From SIRX01 sp965214475 (lineage in GTDB: Bacteria > Actinomycetota > Rubrobacteria > Rubrobacterales > Rubrobacteraceae), in the NCBI GenBank assembly GCA_965214475.1, contig OZ243953.1, positions 2,418,001 to 2,482,000 on the forward strand: a DNA stretch of 64,000 nucleotides. The letters run 5' to 3'. This document shows, piece by piece, positions 59,167-64,000 of this stretch. Each line of letters opens with the position of its first letter. Position 1 is the first letter of the stretch. The position numbers and the translations under genes were made by a program. Under the pieces are notes generated by a model. The model searched no databases. It was given only the letters and a program-made list of their open reading frames with translations, and was not told where the DNA came from.

Positions 59167-61980
59167 GTGCTGGGCAAACGGGAACGGAGCACGGTCGAGA
59201 TCCCTGTGACTGGTATGACGTGCGCCTCTTGTGTGCGGCGGGTCGAGAAGGCTCTAAGCAAAGTGGAAGGCGTGGAGGAGGCCAGCGTCAACCTGGCAAC
59301 GGAGAAGGCGAAGGTGTCTTTCGTTCCCGAGGCAATCAGTCCCGAGGCGATGAAGTCGTCAATCGAGAAGGCAGGCTATGGGGTGCGCGAGATGCCCCAA
59401 GTTCCTGCGGCGTCATCTTCGTCGGGCTCGGTGGGTTCCGACGCTGGTAATAGAGGCGCCGGAGAAGGCGAAATGCTCTTGCCGGTGGAGGGGATGACGT
59501 GCGCCTCTTGCGTCGGCCGGGTGGAAAAAGCACTGGTGAAGGTCCCCAGCGTGGAGTCGGCGACGGTCAACCTCGCCACCGAGAAGGCGAGGGTGTCCTA
59601 CGATCCATCGGATAGTCCGGGTGTGGAAGAGTTGCGGGCCGCGATAGAGAAGGCGGGATACAAGGTCGGCGATGTGGCGGGGCCGCGGCGGGAGCCGTCC
59701 GGCGGGCAGGCTCGCCCCGACACCGGGGTTGAGGTTGGGGCGGAAGCTGACCCTCGGGAGCGTGAGAGGGAGGCGGAGCTCAAGGATCTAAAGAACAAGT
59801 GGATCGTGGGCCTGGTGATCGGTGTGATCATGATGTTCGAGATGTACCTGCCTTTTGGGCCGGACAAGGCGCTGCTCGCACCGCTCTTGTTGATTCAGGC
59901 TACCTTCGTGCAGTTCTGGGCCGGGTCCACCTTCTACAAGACGGCGTGGGCCTCCGCGAGGCACGGTAGCACCAACATGAGCACGCTGGTAGCAGTCGGG
60001 ACGAGCGCCGCTTATGGCTACAGCGCGTTCGTGACACTCTGGCCGGACCTCAGCGCCTCCTGGGGCTTCCCGTTCTACCTGTACTTCGAGGTGGCGGTCA
60101 TCGTGATCGCGCTGGTCCTTTTGGGTCGCTGGTTGGAGGCGCGGGCCAAGAAGCAGACCGGCGCGGCTATAAAGGCGCTCATGGGCCTTCAGGCGAAGAC
60201 GGCCCGTGTGATCCGGAACGGCGCAGAAGTTGATGTCCCCTTGGAAGACGTTCAGGCCGGAGACCTCGTTCGGGTGCGTCCAGGCGAGAAGGTCCCGGTG
60301 GACGGCGTGCTTGTCGAAGGTTCCTCGACCCTGGATGAGAGCATGCTCACCGGCGAGAGCTTGCCGGTGGAGAAGGAGTCGGGCGATGAGGTGATCGGGG
60401 CGACGCTCAACAAGACCGGCGGGTTTGTCATGCGGGCTGAGAAGGTCGGCTCTGAGACGGCGCTCGCCCAGATCGTGCGCCTCGTCGAAGAAGCCCAGGG
60501 CTCGAAGGCCCCGATGCAGCGCATGGTGGACACCATATCCAGCTACTTCGTTCCGGCGGTGCTGGTACTTGCAACGATCACGTTCCTCGTGTGGCTCGCT
60601 TTCGGGCCATCACTCATCTTCGCGCTCACGGCAACGATAGCCGTCCTTATCATTGCCTGCCCGTGCGCCCTCGGGCTTGCAACCCCGACGGCAATAATGG
60701 TCGGCACCGGCAAGGCCGCCGAATACGGCGTCCTGGTGCGTGGCGGCGAGGCGCTGGAAACGACCCGCAGGATTGACGCCATCGTCCTCGACAAGACCGG
60801 CACCCTCACCCGCGGCGAGCCGGCCGTTACCGGGGTCTTCCCGGCGAACGGTCTCTCCGAAAACGAACTGCTGCGCCTGGTCGCCTCCGCAGAGGTCGGC
60901 TCCGAACACCCGCTCGCCGAGGCCATCGTGTCACGGGCGAAAGAAGTGGGCCTGGACCTCCCGAAGGCCGAATCTTTCGAGTCCGTTACAGGCAAGGGCA
61001 TCAAGGCCGTTGTGGACGGTCGCGAGCTTCTCATCGGCAACCGCGCGCTGATGGAGGAGTTCGGCATCAACGAGAACGGTCTCGAAGACCGGGCCGACGA
61101 ACTGGCCCGCGGCGGCGCCACCCCGATGTACGTCGCCGTGGACGGCGAGAACGCCGGGTTGCTCGCCGTCGCCGACACGCTCAAGCCGGAGTCGCGCGAG
61201 GCTGTCGAGCAACTCGGGGCGTTGGGCCTTGAGGTCTGGATGCTCACCGGCGACAACCGCGCCACCGCCGAAGCCATAGCCGCTGAGGTTAGTGTCGAGC
61301 ACGTCCTGGCCGAGGTATTCCCGGAAGAGAAGGCTGCCAAGGTCGAAGAGCTGCAGTCGCGCGGCAAGACGGTCGCGATGGTGGGCGACGGGATCAACGA
61401 CGCCCCCGCTCTCGCCCAGTCTGACCTCGGCGTCGCCATCGGTACAGGGACGGATGTGGCGATGGCCGCCTCGGACATAACCCTGATCGGGGGTGATCTG
61501 CGTAACATCGTCACGGCGATCGCGCTCTCGCGTAAGACGGTGGGTAAGATAAAACAAGGACTCTTCTGGGCCTTCGCCTACAACGTGCTCCTCATCCCGG
61601 TGGCGGCCGGAGCGCTCTTTCCCTTCTTCGGGGTCCTCTTGAGCCCCATCTTGGCCGCCGCCGCCATGGCGATGAGTTCCGTTAGCGTGGTGACCAACGC
61701 TCTCAGGCTCCGCTCCTTCAAGCGTCCCAAGAACGCCAAGGAAATCCTACACGCACCCCTGCGCACCCGAATAAGCGAGGTCGCCTACCTCGGTGTCATC
61801 GCGCTCGTCGCGCTCGGCATCGGCGCCGCGGCCCTCTTCCTGGCCCCAGCCGGTCATGGAGACACGTCACCGCCAGCCGCTGCCGACGGCGCGAACTCTG
61901 GCTCAAGCTCGGGCCCCGCACCCGACAGAGGTAACAGTGCGGGCGCAAGAGAAGGCATGGGCGGCCACAACGCGGAGTAG
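59167..61980 (+). CDS. copA: Copper-exporting P1B-type ATPase CopA
   Basis: This 937-aa Cu(I) ATPase has two N-terminal HMA domains with GMTCASC (Cys 19/22 and 112/115) and eight spans. The actuator motif is TGES (SMLTGESLPVEKESGDE), the transport-site CPC is at 498-500 (IACPCALGLATPTA), the phosphorylation motif DKTGT is at 542-546, and SEHPLAEAI and hinge GDGIND (740-745) follow. NVLLIPVAAGALFPFFG and MAMSSVSVVTNALRLR complete the Cu(I) pattern. The C-terminal tail is Gly/Ser-rich with a few His. GTG 59167 has GAGGAG upstream, directly after a CsoR operator. It pumps Cu(I) out of the cytoplasm and receives it from CopZ. Confidence 0.95.
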   Translation: MLGKRERSTVEIPVTGMTCASCVRRVEKALSKVEGVEEASVNLATEKAKVSFVPEAISPEAMKSSIEKAGYGVREMPQVPAASSSSGSVGSDAGNRGAGEGEMLLPVEGMTCASCVGRVEKALVKVPSVESATVNLATEKARVSYDPSDSPGVEELRAAIEKAGYKVGDVAGPRREPSGGQARPDTGVEVGAEADPREREREAELKDLKNKWIVGLVIGVIMMFEMYLPFGPDKALLAPLLLIQATFVQFWAGSTFYKTAWASARHGSTNMSTLVAVGTSAAYGYSAFVTLWPDLSASWGFPFYLYFEVAVIVIALVLLGRWLEARAKKQTGAAIKALMGLQAKTARVIRNGAEVDVPLEDVQAGDLVRVRPGEKVPVDGVLVEGSSTLDESMLTGESLPVEKESGDEVIGATLNKTGGFVMRAEKVGSETALAQIVRLVEEAQGSKAPMQRMVDTISSYFVPAVLVLATITFLVWLAFGPSLIFALTATIAVLIIACPCALGLATPTAIMVGTGKAAEYGVLVRGGEALETTRRIDAIVLDKTGTLTRGEPAVTGVFPANGLSENELLRLVASAEVGSEHPLAEAIVSRAKEVGLDLPKAESFESVTGKGIKAVVDGRELLIGNRALMEEFGINENGLEDRADELARGGATPMYVAVDGENAGLLAVADTLKPESREAVEQLGALGLEVWMLTGDNRATAEAIAAEVSVEHVLAEVFPEEKAAKVEELQSRGKTVAMVGDGINDAPALAQSDLGVAIGTGTDVAMAASDITLIGGDLRNIVTAIALSRKTVGKIKQGLFWAFAYNVLLIPVAAGALFPFFGVLLSPILAAAAMAMSSVSVVTNALRLRSFKRPKNAKEILHAPLRTRISEVAYLGVIALVALGIGAAALFLAPAGHGDTSPPAAADGANSGSSSGPAPDRGNSAGAREGMGGHNAE

Positions 61981-62060
61981 GGGGATGTCGCCGGGGATAT
62001 ACGGGACGCCGACAGGCATAGCTCCGACGCGGCGATGGTGACCGGCCGGTGCCGTCCTTT

Positions 62061-62098
62061 TAAACTCGTAAGGGAACTAACCTTCCGGCGCGAGTTTA
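62061..62098. terminator. Hairpin after copA
   Basis: TAAACTCG (62061-62068) pairs with CGAGTTTA (62091-62098), with an inner AAGG/CCTT. It lies 81 bp after the copA stop. There is no U-tract, so termination is probable but not certain. Apart from this hairpin the gap to 62301 contains no gene I can support. Confidence 0.45.
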
Positions 62099-62301
62099 GG
62101 CTCTATTCGTAGCCAGAGAGGCCGAAGACATGCACAATAGCGCACTGAATCTCGCAACGGAAACTCTAGCGTACGACACTTCCGTGTGGCTGTTTGTGGC
62201 CTTTGCGCTCGGTTGTAGACCCGCACAGGCTGTTATGCTCCCCTTGTAACACAGCTTGTAACACGCTTGACGGCTTTCTGAGCGCCCTGGCGAAGCGTTA
62301 G

Positions 62302-62556
62302 AATGGTCCAGCACCCACGATTTTCGGACCAAAAAGGTCGGTCGGAGTTCCGCGCATATCGTCAGCGCCCCCTGCGTATCAAGGTCCCGAGCCCGTCCGT
62401 CTCCGACTCGGGATGACCCAGCAGCAGATCGCGCGCTACGAGCGCAACAACTACCAGAAGATCAGCTTGTGGAGACTGGCGGAGATCTCTGAAGCACCCG
62501 AACTCGACCTGAACGTCCGGTCCCGGCTCCCCGCGCGTGCACCTATATTCAAGTAA
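62302..62556 (+). pseudogene. Remnant of XRE-family antitoxin-like protein
   Basis: An open frame after the stop at 62299 encodes, in its second half, RLRLGMTQQQIARYERNNYQKISLWRLAEISEAPELDLNVRSRLPA. This is the last three helices of an XRE helix-turn-helix of the type that accompanies HigB-like toxins. The first part lacks family sequence and there is no start before ATG 62413, which lies inside the domain. A 47-aa product from that ATG would not fold as a full helix-turn-helix. It is probably the stump left by the neighbouring recombinase-linked exchange. Confidence 0.55.
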
Positions 62557-62809
62557 CATAAGACTACAAACCTGCTCGGACTAGCCTTGACCCGGGTCCA
62601 AAACCCCAGCATACTGAAAGCGACATAAGTGTAGTTATATCGCATTCGGGAGGATGCACTTGGTAGAGTATCAAGGTGTTACTAACTTTATGTATGTCTG
62701 GCGCACTGTGGTTACTCGGTCGCTAGTTTGATGATTGGTTGGGGTCCAACTAAGGAAAGTGTGATGGAGGAGGCAATGATTGAATGCCACACCGAGGTGA
62801 GGATGTTCG

Positions 62810-63838
62810 ATGGCTGAGATAGAGATAGTAGAGATCGCAGACGTTGCATATCCGGTAGCGTCTGTAGAGGCGCCGACGCCGGCCGAGCGTCTGGCGGTGG
62901 TGGTGCCGCACGGGGAGCCGGTCGAGATCCCGGGATTCCACGGGGCAACGCCAAACTTCTCCGGCGCTCCGGGCGACGCACGCTTGGTAGAACTTTGGCT
63001 CGCCGGCAAGAGCCCGCGCACCCGACAGGCCTATACACTGGATCTCGCACGCTTCTTCGACCATAGTGGCAGCAAACCCTTGAGCAAGATAACCCTCGCA
63101 GACCTACAGGAGTCCGTCACTTTCTCCTCCCAATACTTCTCGCCTCGCACCGTTGTGCGGATGCTCTCGACGATAAAGAGCCTATTTTCGTTCGCGAACA
63201 AGACCGGCTACTTGCCGTGGAACGTGGGCGGCGCCATGGAAGTGCCGGCGGTCAAGGATGATCTGGCCGAAAGGGAACTGTCCGAGGCCGACGTTTATAA
63301 GGTCATAAATGCGGCTAAGACGAAGCGTGACCGGGCGATGCTCCGAATGATGTACGCTGGGGGGTTGAGGCGTGAGGATGTGTGCGTTCTGAAGTGGCGG
63401 GATCTCAAGAGCCGAGACGATGTCCGGGTGGGTGCCGGGCAAGCCACAGTCTTCGGCAAGGGCGGTAAGACCGGCCACGTCCTTCTGCCCCCCTCCGTTT
63501 TCAAGGAGTTACGCTCTTTACGGGTTCCGGACAAAGAAGGCAATGTTCCTGGACCCGACGATCCCATTTTCAAAAGCCGCAAGAAAAACGGCCGCACCAG
63601 AGGTCATCTGAACGTATCGACCATCAATCGGATTGTGTCAGCGGCAGTGCAACGAGCAAGCATAGAGGAGCCAGCCTCACCCCACTGGCTGAGACATTCC
63701 CATGCAACCCACGCGGAGCGCCGGGGAGCCAGACTCTCGCTGATCCAGAAAACCCTGCGGCATGCCTCCCCTGCAACCACGGGCCGCTACCTGCACGCGA
63801 ACCCCAGCGAGTCTTCGGCTATGTTCCTGGGACTATGA
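62810..63838 (+). CDS. Tyrosine recombinase/integrase
   Basis: This 342-aa recombinase has a non-conserved N-terminal 55 residues, a core-binding domain (about 58-150) and a catalytic domain. The catalytic residues are complete: R187 (AGGLRREDV), K220 (GKGGKTGHV), H292 and R295 (SPHWLRHSHATH), H318 (LRHASPATT) and Y327 (GRYLHANP). This contrasts with the first recombinase at 15723, which lacks the HxxR His. It belongs to the XerD-like group found in actinobacterial plasmids and islands. No tRNA or att repeat was found beside it in the remaining 160 bp, so its site is probably elsewhere. Confidence 0.9.
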   Translation: MAEIEIVEIADVAYPVASVEAPTPAERLAVVVPHGEPVEIPGFHGATPNFSGAPGDARLVELWLAGKSPRTRQAYTLDLARFFDHSGSKPLSKITLADLQESVTFSSQYFSPRTVVRMLSTIKSLFSFANKTGYLPWNVGGAMEVPAVKDDLAERELSEADVYKVINAAKTKRDRAMLRMMYAGGLRREDVCVLKWRDLKSRDDVRVGAGQATVFGKGGKTGHVLLPPSVFKELRSLRVPDKEGNVPGPDDPIFKSRKKNGRTRGHLNVSTINRIVSAAVQRASIEEPASPHWLRHSHATHAERRGARLSLIQKTLRHASPATTGRYLHANPSESSAMFLGL

Positions 63839-64000
63839 TCCGCTTCCGCTAGATAAAGAAATTGGGGCTATCGTCGGAGTGCAGTATTAAGTTTTGTGAA
63901 GATCGTTGTTTTTGGTTCCATTACTACTCGTACCCCAGGCCGAGGAGCTACCCTTCAAGGTTGCCTCAGAGCGCGAAGAGTGTCCGAAGGTGAAGCGCCC

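Noticed and set aside
1..64000. CRISPR array or cas genes
   Set aside because: No regularly spaced identical repeats of 24-40 bp and no Cas-like proteins were seen; the ATCGRGAC series is too short and irregular.

Overview
The window looks like a high-GC actinobacterial accessory region and most resembles Rubrobacter or a close relative. The pointers are GTG/TTG starts, DUF305 lipoproteins, LCP and MreB-like proteins and complex I genes typical of that group. This is an inference from protein character; no search was run. No rRNA, tRNA or CRISPR was seen. There is heavy evidence of gene flux: one serine recombinase, two tyrosine recombinases, an IS630 relic, an IS110 element, a VapBC pair, and about ten broken genes or fragments (frameshifts, nonsense codons, truncations and one in-frame gene chimera).

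Layout. 0-5.5 kb: a DUF1772 membrane protein behind two palindromic operators, convergent with a 1379-aa nuclease-STAND NTPase (Avs-like antiviral architecture) that overlaps a serine recombinase gene. 5.5-12 kb: lipid kinase, a small 2-TM protein plus DUF305 lipoprotein cassette, an LCP protein, an MreB-like protein and a coiled-coil protein. 12-18.3 kb: acetyltransferase, IS630 relic, Rox-type flavin monooxygenase, a structured intergenic region with a 44-aa acidic lipoprotein, tyrosine recombinase, VapBC and a truncated MFS gene.

18.6-38.1 kb: a catabolic island. It holds RidA, creatininase-family hydrolase, XRE-cupin regulator, permease relic, GMC oxidoreductase, phytoene-dehydrogenase-like pseudogene, class I aldolase, D-threonine-aldolase-like PLP enzyme, scyllo-inosose-dehydrogenase-like MDR enzyme, Tm-1/UPF0261 protein, Na+/solute symporter, Gfo/Idh dehydrogenase, FGGY kinase, FAD-linked oxidase, TIM-barrel isomerase and a Gfo/Idh-aldo/keto reductase chimera. 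Related promoters and leaders recur in front of several of these genes. Together they suggest uptake and oxidation, isomerisation and cleavage of a polyol, inositol or unusual sugar acid; the substrate is not identifiable from sequence.

38.1-46.6 kb: DedA pseudogene, phospholipase D, GlpA-like dehydrogenase, MarR regulator, ABC exporter ATPase with a broken MacB permease ending near an IS110 element, and a saccharopine-dehydrogenase-like pseudogene. 46.6-62 kb: a copper-linked island. csoR-copZ sit behind a CsoR-type box, followed by an eight-gene complex-I-like operon. That operon keeps the proton-pumping membrane subunits, but its fused NuoB/NuoD-like protein has lost all Fe-S cysteines, and NuoE, F, G and I are absent. 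Then come a rhodanese lipoprotein, a small 2-TM protein, a sortase, a second DUF305/2-TM cassette and copA behind an identical 19-bp box. 62-64 kb: an XRE fragment and a second tyrosine recombinase.

The best candidates for an undescribed system are the electron-transfer-less complex-I-like operon inside the copper island, and the recurring small 2-TM/DUF305 cassette around it.
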